DNA of 64,000 nucleotides from Pseudonocardia autotrophica (GTDB lineage Bacteria; Actinomycetota; Actinomycetes; Mycobacteriales; Pseudonocardiaceae), in the NCBI RefSeq assembly GCF_000717175.1, contig NZ_JNYD01000010.1, positions 62,001 through 126,000 on the forward strand. The letters run 5' to 3'. Each line of letters begins with the position of its first letter. Within the stretch, counting starts at the first letter, position 1. This document shows, piece after piece, positions 44,730 through 57,360 of the stretch. Under the pieces are notes generated by a model that saw only the letters and a list, made by a program, of their open reading frames with translations, was not told the origin of the DNA and made no database searches. The position numbers and the translations under genes are program-made.

Positions 44730-46096
44730 GCCTGCTCCTCCTCCTTCGCGAGGGCGGCGAGCATGGTCTGCCGCCAGTAGCCGTGCTGGACGGGGTAGAG
44801 GCCCTCGTCCTCGTTGCGCATGCCCGCGGAGATCACGCCGTCCATGCCGAGGGACTTCGCGACCTCGTCCGGGCCGGTGAGCCAGTGCTCCGCACCGCGG
44901 CTCATGTCGTTCCACGGGGCGGCGGTGGCGCGGAAGGTGAGCTGGCAGGAGCGGAACTCCTCCAGGTCGTCGGGGGTGGCCATGCCGGAGGCGTTGAAGA
45001 AGTCCTCGTACTGGCGGATCCGGTGCGCGCGGGCCTCGGCGCTCTCGCCCTTGGGCGCGATGCACCAGATCGTGACCTCGGTCTTGTCCGGCGCGATCGG
45101 CCGGAAGTGCCGGATCTGCGTGGAGAACTGGTCCATCAGGTAGACGTTCGGGTAGAGGCAGAGGTTGCGGCTGCCCTTGACCATGAACTCGCCCTTGGCG
45201 TCGCCGAACTGCTCCTTGAGCTCGTCCATGCGGTTCCACAGCGGGCGGTCCTGCGGGTTCGCCGCCCAGGTCCACAGGCAGAGGTGGCCGTGGGGGTAGG
45301 ACCAGTAGCCGCCGCCGGACTTGCCCCAGCCGCCGGCGTCGAGCGCCTTGGTGGAGTTCTTGGACTCGCCGGTGCCGCGCCGCGAGGTGGTGGCGGCGTA
45401 GTTCCAGTGCGTGGCCGAGACGTGGTAGCCGTCGGCGCCGTTCTCCGCCTGGACCTTCCAGTTGCCGTCGAAGGTGTAGGTGGAGCTGCCGCGCAGCACC
45501 TCCAGGCCCTCGGGGGACTGGTCGACGAGCATGTCGATCACCTTCACGGTGTCGCCCAGGTGCTCGTCGAGCGGCACGACGTCCGCGTTCAGGCTGCCGA
45601 ACAGGAAGCCGCGGTAGGAGTCGAAGCGGGCGACTCGGGTGAGGTCGTGCGAGCCGTCGACGTCGAACGTGTCCGGGTAGCCGGCGCCGTCCGGGTCCTT
45701 GACCTTGAGGAGCTTGCCGTCGTTGCGGAAGGTCCAGCCGTGGAACGGGCAGGTCAGGGTCATCCGGTTGTCGGTCTTGCGGCGGCAGAGCATCGCGCCG
45801 CGGTGCGCGCACGCGTTGATCAGGCAGTGCAGCTCGCCGTCCTTGCCGCGGGTGATGACCACGGGCTGGCGGCCGATGTAGGTCGTGAAGTAGTCGCCGG
45901 GGTTCGGCACCTGGCTCTCGTGGGCCAGGTAGACCCAGTTGCCTTCGAAGATGTGCCGCATCTCCAGCTCGAAGATCTCCTCGTCGGTGAAGATGCGGCG
46001 GTTGGCGCGGTAGACCCCGGCGGCGGGGTCTTCGACGACGCTGCTGTCGACGACCGTGCGCACCCGGGAGTGGGACACGTCGGCGGTGGCGGTCAT
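44726..46096 (-). CDS. benA: benzoate 1,2-dioxygenase large (alpha) subunit
   Basis: This 456-residue catalytic subunit carries the Rieske ligands C96-x-H98 and C116-x-x-H119 (CAHRGAMLC...CPFHGW). The mononuclear iron site has [14 protein letters not shown], with the bridging Asp and the first His. It dihydroxylates benzoate to the 1,2-cis-diol using electrons from BenC. GGGAGG lies before the ATG. It is the first gene of the leftward ben operon and is divergent from catR; the 233-bp gap between them must contain both promoters. Confidence 0.95.
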   Translation of the reverse strand: MTATADVSHSRVRTVVDSSVVEDPAAGVYRANRRIFTDEEIFELEMRHIFEGNWVYLAHESQVPNPGDYFTTYIGRQPVVITRGKDGELHCLINACAHRGAMLCRRKTDNRMTLTCPFHGWTFRNDGKLLKVKDPDGAGYPDTFDVDGSHDLTRVARFDSYRGFLFGSLNADVVPLDEHLGDTVKVIDMLVDQSPEGLEVLRGSSTYTFDGNWKVQAENGADGYHVSATHWNYAATTSRRGTGESKNSTKALDAGGWGKSGGGYWSYPHGHLCLWTWAANPQDRPLWNRMDELKEQFGDAKGEFMVKGSRNLCLYPNVYLMDQFSTQIRHFRPIAPDKTEVTIWCIAPKGESAEARAHRIRQYEDFFNASGMATPDDLEEFRSCQLTFRATAAPWNDMSRGAEHWLTGPDEVAKSLGMDGVISAGMRNEDEGLYPVQHGYWRQTMLAALAKEEEQA

Positions 46097-46329
46097 GGGA
46101 GGGCCTCCCGGTCGAGTCGGCGGTGAGTCGAGTTCGGAACCGGCACCGACTGTCTCCGGGAGGCCGATCGCTTCGCGTCAGCACTCTGCCTAGTTCTGAC
46201 CCAGCACTTTTTCAGACTTCGGATGTCTCAATGAAGCTGTACTAGGTCTTTGTGTGTGCTGGTCGACGGTCCTACCGTGGAGGCCCGACACCGGAGAGCC
46301 CGGTGGCTACCCGACGGAGGGAGAGCGGC
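46097..46329. promoter_or_regulatory. ben/cat divergent control region with a LysR-type box
   Basis: This is the AT-richest gene-free stretch of the module, especially 46188-46255 (CTAGTTCTGACCCAGC, ACTTTTTCAGACTTC, GTACTAGGTCTTTG). CTTC (46217-46220) and GAAG (46233-46236) form a 4-12-4 dyad containing the T-N11-A spacing expected for a LysR-family site. It should serve benA leftward and catR rightward. Exact -10/-35 elements were not assigned. Confidence 0.5.
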
Positions 46330-49581
<3,252 letters not shown>

Positions 49582-49657
49582 CCGTCCACCACGGTCCGCG
49601 GCTCGACGGCGGCCGGCCCCCGGTGACGACTCCCGGGCGCCGGCCCCCGGCCGCCCC

Positions 49658-49732
49658 GCGCACCTCGCGCCCCGCGCACCTCGCGCACCTCGCGCCCTGC
49701 ACACCTCGCGCCCTGCGCATTCGCGCCCTGCA
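49658..49732. repeat. degenerate tandem repeat between catC and benK
   Basis: About five imperfect units of 11-17 bp built on CACCTCGCGCCCTGC (GCGCACCTCGCGCC, GCACCTCGCGCCCTGC, ACACCTCGCGCCCTGC, GCATTCGCGCCCTGC). It lies in the 228-bp catC-benK gap, which has no gene. The repeat could act as an RNA spacer or be replication slippage; no hairpin is obvious. Confidence 0.6.
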
Positions 49733-49809
49733 CTCCTGCACGTCAGTACGACACCGGCGTCGACCGGCGCCGGTGCCCCCGCACGCCCTTTTCCCCTCGG
49801 GAGACAACA

Positions 49810-51183
49810 ATGACCTCGGTCAGGGAGAAGCGGGACGTCCCCCGGGACGTGCTCCGCCGCAGGACCGTCACCTGGATCGTCGCGCTCGCGACCGTCGGCC
49901 TCGTCTTCGACGGCTACGACCTCGTCGTCTACGGCACGGTGCTGCCGCAGTTCCTGCGCGACCCGAGCCAGATCGGCGCGGTCACGCCCGCGACGGGCGG
50001 CGCGCTCGGCAGCTACGCGCTGATCGGCGTGCTGGTCGGCGCGCTGCTGGCCGGCTCCGTCGGCGACATCATCGGCCGCCGCAAGGTCATGCTCACCGCC
50101 TACGCCTGGTTCTCCGTCGGCATGGGCCTGACCGCGGTCACCACGACGACCACCCTGTTCGGCCTGCTCCGGTTCGGCACCGGCATCGGCGTGGGCGCCC
50201 TGGTCGCCACCACCGGTGCCCTGGTCGCCGAGTTCGCGCCGAAGGGCCGCAAGAACCTCTGCAACGCCATCACCTACTCCGGCGTGCCGCTCGGCAGCCT
50301 GCTCGCCGCGCTCCTGGCGATCCTGCTGCTCGAGTCCGTGGGCTGGCGCGGGATGTTCCTGATCGGCGCGCTGCCGCTGGTCACCCTGCTGCCGCTGGCG
50401 CTGTTCGCGATGCCGGAGTCGCCCGCCTGGCTGCTCGCCCGCGGGCGGGTCGAGGAGGCGCGCGCGGTGGCCGACCGGACCGGCGTGGTGCTCGACGAGA
50501 AGCCCGCCGCGACGCCGGACGCGCCCGCCGAGCGCGAGCGGGCGGGCTTCGCCGGCCTGCTCAGCCGCTCCTACCTGCTGCCCACGATCCTGCTGGGCCT
50601 GCTCAGCGCCGTCGGGCTGCTCCTGGTCTACGCGCTCAACACCTGGTTGCCCGAGCTCATGGGCCGCGCCGGCTACTCCACCAAGGGCTCGCTGGCGTTC
50701 CTGCTCGTGCTCAACGGCGGCGCGGTGGTCGGCGCGGTGATCGCCTCGCGGGTCGCCGACCGGGTCGGCCCGAAGCCGGTCGTCGCCGGGTCCTTCCTGC
50801 TCGGCGCCGTGGCGATCGCGCTGCTGACCGTGAGCTTCCCGGTGGGTCTGCTGCTGGCATTCATCGCCGTCGTCGGGCTGGGCACCAGCGGTACGCAGAT
50901 CCTGATCTACGGGTTCGTGGCCACCTACTACCGCACCTCCGTGCGCGGCGCGGGCGTCGCCTGGTGCGCCGGGTTCGGCCGGCTCGGCGGCATCGGCGGC
51001 CCGTTGATCGGCGGCCTGCTGATCGCCTCGGGCCTGGCCCTGAACTCGATCTTCTACGTGCTCACCGTGCTCGCCGTCGTCGGCGCGCTGCTCACGGTCG
51101 TCGTGCCGAAGACGGCCCGGCCCGCGGCGCCGGTCCCGGCGCCCGCGAACCCCGACGTGCTGCCCGACCCGGCGGTGGGCTGA
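49810..51183 (+). CDS. benK: benzoate/aromatic acid:H+ symporter (MFS, AAHS type)
   Basis: A 457-residue twelve-helix major-facilitator protein. Seen: the AAHS signature VGLVFDGYDLVVYGTVLP in helix 1 with the essential Asp, the loop 2-3 motif GDIIGRRKVML, LVAEFAPKGRKNLCNAITYSGVPLG, and the matching loop 8-9 motif ADRVGPKPVV. It imports benzoate or a related aromatic acid with protons. The position after catBAC supports benzoate, though 4-hydroxybenzoate transporters look similar. Confidence 0.88.
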   Translation: MTSVREKRDVPRDVLRRRTVTWIVALATVGLVFDGYDLVVYGTVLPQFLRDPSQIGAVTPATGGALGSYALIGVLVGALLAGSVGDIIGRRKVMLTAYAWFSVGMGLTAVTTTTTLFGLLRFGTGIGVGALVATTGALVAEFAPKGRKNLCNAITYSGVPLGSLLAALLAILLLESVGWRGMFLIGALPLVTLLPLALFAMPESPAWLLARGRVEEARAVADRTGVVLDEKPAATPDAPAERERAGFAGLLSRSYLLPTILLGLLSAVGLLLVYALNTWLPELMGRAGYSTKGSLAFLLVLNGGAVVGAVIASRVADRVGPKPVVAGSFLLGAVAIALLTVSFPVGLLLAFIAVVGLGTSGTQILIYGFVATYYRTSVRGAGVAWCAGFGRLGGIGGPLIGGLLIASGLALNSIFYVLTVLAVVGALLTVVVPKTARPAAPVPAPANPDVLPDPAVG

Positions 51184-51282
51184 GCACCGTGCGACCCGAG
51201 AGGACAGCGGCATCGGCCGCGAGCTCGGCCCGGAGGGCCTGGCCGCGTACCGCTCGCTGAGGTCCGTCCACTGCTGACCGCT

Positions 51283-51326
51283 CCGGCGGGGCCGACCACG
51301 TACCGTCGCGGTGCCGGCCCCGCCGG
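51283..51326. terminator. GC-rich hairpin between benK and benE
   Basis: CCGGCGGGGCCG (51283-51294) and CGGCCCCGCCGG (51315-51326) are perfect 12-bp arms with a 20-nt loop. They lie 100 bp after the benK stop and 38 bp before the benE start. It may end or attenuate benK transcripts. Confidence 0.55.
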
Positions 51327-51363
51327 GGAGCACGACCCGTACGACCCGCACGGAGGCGCCCCC

Positions 51364-52626
51364 GTGACCACGCCCCATGTCCACGCCCCACCGACCGCAG
51401 CCGCCCGCGTCGAGCGGCCGCCGCGCCCGCTCGCCGGGGCGCGCCGGCTGCGCGCGGACCTGGGGGCGCAGTACCTGGCCAACGGGCTGATCGGGCTGAT
51501 CTTCGCCGCGACCGGGCCCGTCGCGGTCATCCTCGCGGTGGGCGTGCAGGGCGGGCTCTCCGAGCGCGAGCTGGCCTCGTGGCTGTTTGGGGTGTTCTTC
51601 CTCAACGGGATCCTCACCGCGCTCGCGTGCTGGCTCTACCGGCAGCCGCTCGCGTTCTTCTGGACGATCCCCGGCACCGTGCTGGTGGGGCCGGCGCTCG
51701 CGCACCTGAGCTTCCCGCAGGTGGTGGGTGCCTACTTCGCGACCGGGCTGCTGATGCTGCTGCTCGGGCTGTCCGGCTGGGTGCGGCGGGCAATGGCCGC
51801 CGTGCCGATGCCTATCGTGATGGCGATGGTGGCCGGGGTGTTCCTGAGCTTCGGCACCGGGCTGGTGAAGTCCGTGACCGGCGACGTCCTCGTCGCCGCG
51901 CCGATGGTCGCGGTGTTCCTGCTGCTCAGCGCCTGGGGCGCGGCGGGCCGGAAGGTGCCGCCGATCCTCGGGGCGCTCGTCGTCGGCGTCGTCGCGGTGG
52001 CGGTGTCCGGCCGCTTCCACCCACGCGGCGACGCCGCGGGCTGGCTGGCCGCACCGGTCCTCGTGGCGCCGCAGTGGTCCTGGCAGGCGATGGTCGAGCT
52101 CGTCCTGCCGCTCGCGATCACGGTGCTGGTGGTGCAGAACGGGCAGGGCGTGGCGGTGCTGCGGACGGCCGGGCACGAGCCGCCGGTCAACGTCGTGACG
52201 ATCGCGTGCGGCGCGTGGTCGCTGCTGACCGCGGGCGTCGGCGCGGTGTCGACCTGCCTCACCGGGCCCACGAACGCCCTGCTCACCGCCTCCGGCGAGC
52301 GGCACCGGCAGTACATCGCCGGAATCTCGTGCGGCCTGCTCGCGATGGTGTTCGGCCTGTTCGCGCCGCTGTTCACCCGGCTCGTGCTGGCCGCGCCGCC
52401 CGCCTTCGTGGCCACCCTCGGCGGGCTCGCGATGCTGCGCGTGCTGCAGTCCGCGTTCGTCACGGCGTTCGGGTCGCGGTGCACGTTCGGTGCGCTGGTG
52501 ACGTTCGTCGTGACCGTCTCCGACATGACCGTGCTGAACATCGGCGGCGCCTTCTGGGGGCTGCTCGCCGGGTTCGGGGTGACGTGGCTGCTCGAGCGGG
52601 GCGACCTCCGCGAGGTCCGCGGCTGA
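51364..52626 (+). CDS. benE: benzoate:H+ symporter BenE
   Basis: This 420-residue integral membrane protein has about twelve helices and the BenE landmarks: ANGLIGLIFAATGPVAVILAVG, WLFGVFFLNGILTALACWLYRQPLAFFWTIPGTVLVGPAL, VVQNGQGVAVLRTAGHEPPVN and STCLTGPTNALLTASGERHRQYIAG. It provides a second, unrelated uptake route beside BenK, as in several benzoate clusters. Start is GTG at 51364. Confidence 0.92.
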   Translation: MTTPHVHAPPTAAARVERPPRPLAGARRLRADLGAQYLANGLIGLIFAATGPVAVILAVGVQGGLSERELASWLFGVFFLNGILTALACWLYRQPLAFFWTIPGTVLVGPALAHLSFPQVVGAYFATGLLMLLLGLSGWVRRAMAAVPMPIVMAMVAGVFLSFGTGLVKSVTGDVLVAAPMVAVFLLLSAWGAAGRKVPPILGALVVGVVAVAVSGRFHPRGDAAGWLAAPVLVAPQWSWQAMVELVLPLAITVLVVQNGQGVAVLRTAGHEPPVNVVTIACGAWSLLTAGVGAVSTCLTGPTNALLTASGERHRQYIAGISCGLLAMVFGLFAPLFTRLVLAAPPAFVATLGGLAMLRVLQSAFVTAFGSRCTFGALVTFVVTVSDMTVLNIGGAFWGLLAGFGVTWLLERGDLREVRG

Positions 52627-52861
52627 CAGTCGCCGGTAACCACCGGGAGAACTCTGCGCTACGGCGCCCGGCCGCCCGCCTCCCTCGATCCGGTGTGGAC
52701 ATTTCCGGACGGTTGCCACCGGAAAACATGCGGTCACGCGTCGACCGGCTCCATTGCCGCGGCACCGACCCGCGATCACTCTTCACTCGTCCGTTCGGAC
52801 CGTCGCCCGCCGTCCGGTGGTGTGTCGTCGTGCTCGTCGAGCTTTACGAGGAGATTCCGGT

Positions 52862-53395
52862 ATGAGGCTGCCCGTCGCCCTTGCTCTGGTGATCGGTGTG
52901 ATCGGTGCGGTGATCACGTACCTGTACGTGGGTCCGCTGGGAGGGCTGGGACTGATGGTCCCGGCGACGTTCATCGGCGCGGCGAGCTACTTCGCCGCCG
53001 GTGGGGACAGGGCCGCGCTGACGAGGTCGGTGCCGGCCAACGTGTGGGGCATCGTGTGCGGCACGGTGACCCTGGTCCTGCTCGGGCTCGCCACGAGCCC
53101 GGTCGTGGTCGGGGTGATCGTCGGCGGGCTCACCGCCGTGTTCATCCTGGGCGCGCTGGTGCCGGCGCTGGGGTTCGTGCCGGGCTCGGTGTTCGGCTTC
53201 GCCACGACCGTGATGTTCGGCCTGCTCACCGGGGCCTCCGGCACGGACTTCGCGCTGCCGACCGGCCCGTTCACGGTCATGCTGATCTCGTTCCTGGTCG
53301 GCGGCGCCTTCGGGTACGTGAGCAGCGTGCTGGCCGGGAAGCTCGTCGCGAAGCCGGCGGCGACCGGCGCGCCGGAGGCCGCGGCCGCGTCCTGA
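52862..53395 (+). CDS. DUF1097-like small membrane protein
   Basis: This 177-residue protein has five to six hydrophobic helices, starting LPVALALVIGVIGAVITYLYV and including MVPATFIGAASYFAAGGD and PANVWGIVCGTVTLVLLGL. The pattern fits DUF1097 inner-membrane proteins of unknown function. GAGGAG lies ten bases before the ATG. It follows the ben transporters by 235 bp on the same strand, with no feature seen in the gap, and may be independent. Confidence 0.75.
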   Translation: MRLPVALALVIGVIGAVITYLYVGPLGGLGLMVPATFIGAASYFAAGGDRAALTRSVPANVWGIVCGTVTLVLLGLATSPVVVGVIVGGLTAVFILGALVPALGFVPGSVFGFATTVMFGLLTGASGTDFALPTGPFTVMLISFLVGGAFGYVSSVLAGKLVAKPAATGAPEAAAAS

Positions 53396-53559
53396 TCCCG
53401 GGGTGACGGTGGGCCGTCCGACCGCTCGGACCGGACGGCTCCACCGGGCCACCACCTCGACCCGCACCGCGTCGTCGGCACCATGCTTGCCGGCCGGGAC
53501 CGGCGACGCGCCCGGCCGCGGCGATCAGCCGAGCACAGGTTGATCGCCGCGGTCGGCCC

Positions 53560-53587
53560 CTGTCAATTCAGAGGCCTGTCAGTTCAG
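53560..53587. repeat. pair of 12-bp direct repeats, 16-bp period
   Basis: CTGTCAATTCAG (53560-53571) and CTGTCAGTTCAG (53576-53587) differ at one base and lie 45-73 bp before the GTG of the helical-repeat gene. The placement suits a regulator binding two faces of the helix, but nothing identifies it. Confidence 0.5.
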
Positions 53588-53632
53588 GGCCGGTGCCCGC
53601 TCCCCGGGCACGGTCCCGTCTCGTTCCACCGC

Positions 53633-54634
53633 GTGCAGGACGGCGATCATGTCCTCGCCGCCGAGGCCGCGGTCCGCGGCGGTACCGAAGAGCTGCAGGC
53701 AGGCGGCGCCGCGCCGAAGGAGGCGGCAGCCGCGCTGTCGGTCGACGGGCTCGCCGTGCTCGTCCTGGCCGACCGGCACGCCGAGCGCGGCGAGCCCGAC
53801 CGGGCCACCGCCCTGCTCGACGCCGCCCGGCCCGCGGTGGAGGCGGTCGACGACCCGTGGGGCACCGCGCTCGACGACCTGGTGCACGCCCGCGTGCGGC
53901 TGGCGGCCGGGCGCCCCGACGAGGCCCAGGCCCGGGCGGCGGCGGCCCTCGCGGTCTTCGAATCGTTGCCCGACGCGGCCGGGCGGATGCGCGCCCTGGA
54001 GGTGCTCGGCTACCTCGACGAGGTGGCGGGCGACCTCACCGGGGCCGTCCGCCGCTACGGCGATGCGCTGCTCCTGGCCGTGCAGGGCGGCTGGCCGCAC
54101 GCCCAGTGCCACCTCTCGGTGCGCCTCGGCAGCGTCACCGACCTGCTCGGCGACCACGCCGCCGGGAGGCAGCGACTGGCCGAGGCGACGGCTCTCGCCC
54201 GCCGGGTCGCGTCGCCGTCGCTGCTGGCGTGGGCGGGCAACACCCTCGCGCTCGCCGACGCCCGGGCCGGCGACCGGGCCGCGGCGGAGCGGGGGCACCG
54301 GCAGGCCCTGGGCTGGTACCGGTACGCGGGCTCGGTCGCGGGGATCGCGATGACGGCCGCCGCACTGGCCCGCGTCTCGACGCCCGCCCGGGCCGCGGCC
54401 CTGCTCGACCAGGCCGAACGCGCAGCCGTCGCGACGCGGGACCCGCGGGCGGTCGCCTACGTCGTGGAGGGGCGGGCGCTCACCGCCCGCACGGACGAGC
54501 GCGCCCGGCACTTCGTCGCGCTGGCCCGGCGGCTGCGCACCGAGGCGGGCCGGCCGCGCGTGCCCGGCGAGCAGCCGGACCTGGACCGCCTGGAGGAACG
54601 CCTCCGGGACTGCCCCGGACCGGGCGACCGGTAG
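53633..54634 (+). CDS. helical-repeat (TPR-like) protein, possibly a regulator fragment
   Basis: About 333 residues, nearly all Ala/Arg-rich helices with TPR-like spacing: LADRHAERGEPDRATALLDAARPAVEAV, RMRALEVLGYLDEVAGDLTGAVRRYGDALLLAV, RQRLAEATALARRV. No DNA-binding, ATPase or enzyme motif is present. It resembles the C-terminal repeat region of large AfsR/LAL-type regulators, so it may be a truncated relative or a stand-alone adaptor. The start is uncertain: codons before 53633 look non-coding although the frame is open back to 53483. It abuts the convergent YbdK gene with zero bases between the stops. Confidence 0.55.
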   Translation: MQDGDHVLAAEAAVRGGTEELQAGGAAPKEAAAALSVDGLAVLVLADRHAERGEPDRATALLDAARPAVEAVDDPWGTALDDLVHARVRLAAGRPDEAQARAAAALAVFESLPDAAGRMRALEVLGYLDEVAGDLTGAVRRYGDALLLAVQGGWPHAQCHLSVRLGSVTDLLGDHAAGRQRLAEATALARRVASPSLLAWAGNTLALADARAGDRAAAERGHRQALGWYRYAGSVAGIAMTAAALARVSTPARAAALLDQAERAAVATRDPRAVAYVVEGRALTARTDERARHFVALARRLRTEAGRPRVPGEQPDLDRLEERLRDCPGPGDR

Positions 54635-55780
54635 TCAGCCCGCGGCCGCACTGGGGGGCCCGTCCGGCAGGGCGTCGAGCACGACCGCCCGCAGGTCGCC
54701 GGTCGAGCGGAAGATCGCGCGCTGCCGGTCGGCGCCCGTGCCGCGGCGCAGGACGGCGTCGAGGAGGTCGGAGACGAGCGGGAGGTCCCCCGCGTCGTCG
54801 AGGGCCCCCCGGACGTGGGCGACGAGCCGGTCGAGCACGGTCCGCGCCGGGGCCGGTCTCCACGTCAGGGGATCGACCAGGTCCGCGGCGACGCCGGACC
54901 GCGCCGCCCGCCAGGACGCGAGCCGGAGCACCTCGGTGCGGACGGGATCGGGGGCGGTCCCGGCACGCCACTCGCGGACGGCGGTCTCGACGAGGGCCCG
55001 GGTGAGCGCTGCGACGAGCACGGCGTCGTCGGGCTCGCGGCAGACGTCCGCCACGCGGATCTCGACCGTGGGGTGGTGGGCCGAGACCCGGGCGTCGAAG
55101 TAGAGCATGGCCGGGTCGAGCAGGGTGCCGGTGCCGAGCATGGTGTCGGCGAGGGCCCGGTACCCGGCCGCCGAGCCGAAGGGGGCGTACGGGCCCGCGG
55201 AGGGCCAGCGCGCCCAGACCTGCGCCCGGTAGCCCGCGTAGCCGGTGTCGGCGCCGGCCCAGAAGGGCGAGTTCACCGACAGCGCCAGCAACGGCGCCAG
55301 CCACGGCCGGACCCGGTCGAGCGCGGCGACCGCCTCCTCGTCGTCGGCGACGCCCACGTGCACGTGGCAGCCGCACGTCAGCTGCTCACGGCCGATGAGG
55401 CCGAAGCGCTCGACCATCCGCCGGTACCGCTCGTTCGGTGACGTCGTGGGCTCGACGTCGAGGGGATAGGTGGCCAACGGCACCACGCCGACCCCGATCG
55501 CCTCGGCCGCCGACTGTGCGGCGGCGCGCGTGCGGCGGATCTCGTCCGCGAGGTGGCCGAGGTCGCGGCAGGGGTCGGTGCCGGTCTCGAGCTGCTCGCG
55601 TTGCAGCTCGGCGCAGAGGGTGTCGGCCTCGGGCCCGGCCGACCGCAGGATGCTGGTCGCGACCGCGCGGGCCCGCCCGGTCACCGGGTCGACGAGCAGG
55701 AACTCCTCCTCGACACCGACCGTGCGGGGTCCGGTCCGCGCGGTCCCGGTCGCGGTGCGCGTCTCCGTCGGGTGCGCCAT
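54635..55780 (-). CDS. YbdK-type carboxylate-amine ligase (GCS2 family)
   Basis: This 381-residue glutamate-cysteine-ligase-like enzyme shows TVGVEEEFLLVDPVTG near the N-terminus (ATP/metal Glu cluster), ELQREQLETGTDPC, REQLTCGCHVHVGVADDEEAV (the conserved HVHVG), SPFWAGADTGYAGYRAQVWARWP and HHPTVEIRVADVC. Family members couple a carboxylate to an amine with ATP; true gamma-glutamylcysteine synthesis is weak or absent in tested YbdK proteins. GGAGGGCGG lies upstream of the ATG at 55780. Confidence 0.9.
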   Translation of the reverse strand: MAHPTETRTATGTARTGPRTVGVEEEFLLVDPVTGRARAVATSILRSAGPEADTLCAELQREQLETGTDPCRDLGHLADEIRRTRAAAQSAAEAIGVGVVPLATYPLDVEPTTSPNERYRRMVERFGLIGREQLTCGCHVHVGVADDEEAVAALDRVRPWLAPLLALSVNSPFWAGADTGYAGYRAQVWARWPSAGPYAPFGSAAGYRALADTMLGTGTLLDPAMLYFDARVSAHHPTVEIRVADVCREPDDAVLVAALTRALVETAVREWRAGTAPDPVRTEVLRLASWRAARSGVAADLVDPLTWRPAPARTVLDRLVAHVRGALDDAGDLPLVSDLLDAVLRRGTGADRQRAIFRSTGDLRAVVLDALPDGPPSAAAG

Positions 55781-55920
55781 CCGTCCGCCCTCCGTCGTCT
55801 CGGCGACGCGGGCCCTCCCGGACCGGCGCCGCGCCGGTGCAACGGCTGGTCCCTCAACCGTTCTCGACGTACCCACACCGGCTGCGCGGCAATCCGGACC
55901 GCTGACAGCGCGTCGCCGGG

Positions 55921-56160
55921 ATGCCAGGCTCGGCGACGTGTGACGGCGCTGCTGTCGAAGGTGCGCGCCGTGCTCTCGGCCGGCAGGGCGTGCGGCTCGT
56001 GCTGCCGGAGGGCGGGCTGATCGACTCGGCGGTCGCGGCCGAGGCGGCGCACCGGGCCGACGCGGCGGCCGCCCGCGGCGACCGGCCCGAGGCGTGGTCG
56101 CACGACGGCACCGGCCGGCGGGCCGCGGAGGGGGGCGGTCCGCCGGTCAGTCACCCTTGA
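55921..56160 (+). CDS. short ORF, possible gene remnant
   Basis: A 79-codon frame from ATG 55921 to TGA 56160. The first 18 codons have random third bases. After that they are almost all G/C and encode GRQGVRLVLPEGGLIDSAVAAEAAHRADAAAARGDRPEAW, which looks like genuine protein sequence. No family was recognised. It overlaps the end of rtcB by 14 bp. Best seen as a fragment of an older gene. Confidence 0.3.
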   Translation: MPGSATCDGAAVEGARRALGRQGVRLVLPEGGLIDSAVAAEAAHRADAAAARGDRPEAWSHDGTGRRAAEGGGPPVSHP

Positions 56161-57319
56161 CGTTGACGATCTGGCGCAGGGTGTGGCGGACCTCGACGAG
56201 GTCGGCGGCGTCGGCCATCACCACGTCGATGTCCTTGTACGCGGCGGGGATCTCGTCGAGGAACGCGGCGTCCCGGCGGTACTCGATGCCGACCATCGCC
56301 TTGTCCATGTCCTCGAGCGTGAACGTCCGCCGGGCCGCCCGGCGGGCGTAGGCGCGGCCGGCGCCGTGCGGGCTGCTCGCGAAGCTCGCCGGGTCGCCCT
56401 TGCCGGTCACGACGTAGCTCGCGGTGCCCATCGAGCCGGGGATCAGGCCCGGGCGGCCCGCGTCGGCGCGGATCGCGCCCTTGCGGGACAACCAGACGTC
56501 CTGCCCGAGGTGGTGCTCGCGGGCGGTGAAGTTGTGGTGGCAGTTGATCCGCTCCCGCTCCTCGACCTCCGCGCCGAGGAACCGGCCGAGGAGCTCGAGG
56601 AAGCGGTCCATCATCTCCTCGCGGTTGGCCAGCGCGAAGTGCTGCGCCCACTCCAGGTCGCGGACGTACGCGTCGAACTCCGGGGTGCCCTCGCCGAGGT
56701 GGGCGAGGTCCCGGTCCGGCAGCCGGACACCCTGCTCGCGGCACCGGTCCTGCGCGACCCGGATGTGGTGGCCCGCGATCTTGTTGCCGATCCCGCGCGA
56801 GCCGGAGTGCAGGAAGAGCCAGAGCGTGCCGTCCTCGTCCGCGGTGAGCTCGATGAAGTGGTTGCCGCTGCCGAGGCTGCCCAGCTGGAGCTCCCAGCCC
56901 ACCCGGGTGAGTCCCTCGTAGAAGGGCAGCCGGTCACCGGCCTCCTCGGCCAGGGCCGCGACGCGCGGGGCCGCGGTGGTGCCGACCGTGCGGTTGTAGT
57001 GCCCGGCGCTGAGCGGGATCCGCTTCTCCACCGAGCGCCGCAGGTCACCGAGGGCCCGGCCGCCCAGGTCGTCGCGAATGAACTGGGTACGGACGGCGAT
57101 CATCCCGCAGCCGATGTCCACCCCCACGGCGGCGGGCATGATCGCCCCGACGGTCGGGATGACCGAGCCGACGGTCGCGCCCGCGCCGAGGTGGGCGTCG
57201 GGCATGAGGGCCAGGTACGGCTGCACGAACGGCATCGCGGCCGTCCGCTCCGCCTGCGCGAGCGTGGCCGGCTCGAGGATCGAGGCCCAGCTGTAGAGCT
57301 TGTCGTTGATCTTCTGCAC
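56147..57319 (-). CDS. rtcB: RNA-splicing ligase RtcB
   Basis: A 390-residue GTP- and Mn-dependent ligase joining RNA 2',3'-cyclic phosphate or 3'-phosphate ends to 5'-OH. Seen: MPDAHLGAGATVGSVIPT, VGVDIGCGM (Cys/Asp metal ligands), GSGNHFIEL, HSGSRGIGNKIAGHH, INCHHNF, PGSMGTASYVVTGKG and SSPHGAGRAYARR, which contains the guanylylated His. Start is GTG at 57319 with GGGAGG upstream. It is 41 bp downstream of the glycerate kinase gene, so it may be the last gene of the allantoin operon. No RtcA or RtcR gene is near. Confidence 0.93.
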   Translation of the reverse strand: MQKINDKLYSWASILEPATLAQAERTAAMPFVQPYLALMPDAHLGAGATVGSVIPTVGAIMPAAVGVDIGCGMIAVRTQFIRDDLGGRALGDLRRSVEKRIPLSAGHYNRTVGTTAAPRVAALAEEAGDRLPFYEGLTRVGWELQLGSLGSGNHFIELTADEDGTLWLFLHSGSRGIGNKIAGHHIRVAQDRCREQGVRLPDRDLAHLGEGTPEFDAYVRDLEWAQHFALANREEMMDRFLELLGRFLGAEVEERERINCHHNFTAREHHLGQDVWLSRKGAIRADAGRPGLIPGSMGTASYVVTGKGDPASFASSPHGAGRAYARRAARRTFTLEDMDKAMVGIEYRRDAAFLDEIPAAYKDIDVVMADAADLVEVRHTLRQIVNVKGD

Positions 57320-57360
57320 GGGGTCCTCCCGTCCGGGGCGTTCCCCGTCCGGGCCGGATC

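Noticed and set aside
51199..51266. Short ELGPEGLAAYRSLRSVHC frame after benK
   Set aside because: It looks faintly like a MarR-type C-terminus, but about 20 residues without a start are too little to support even a pseudogene.
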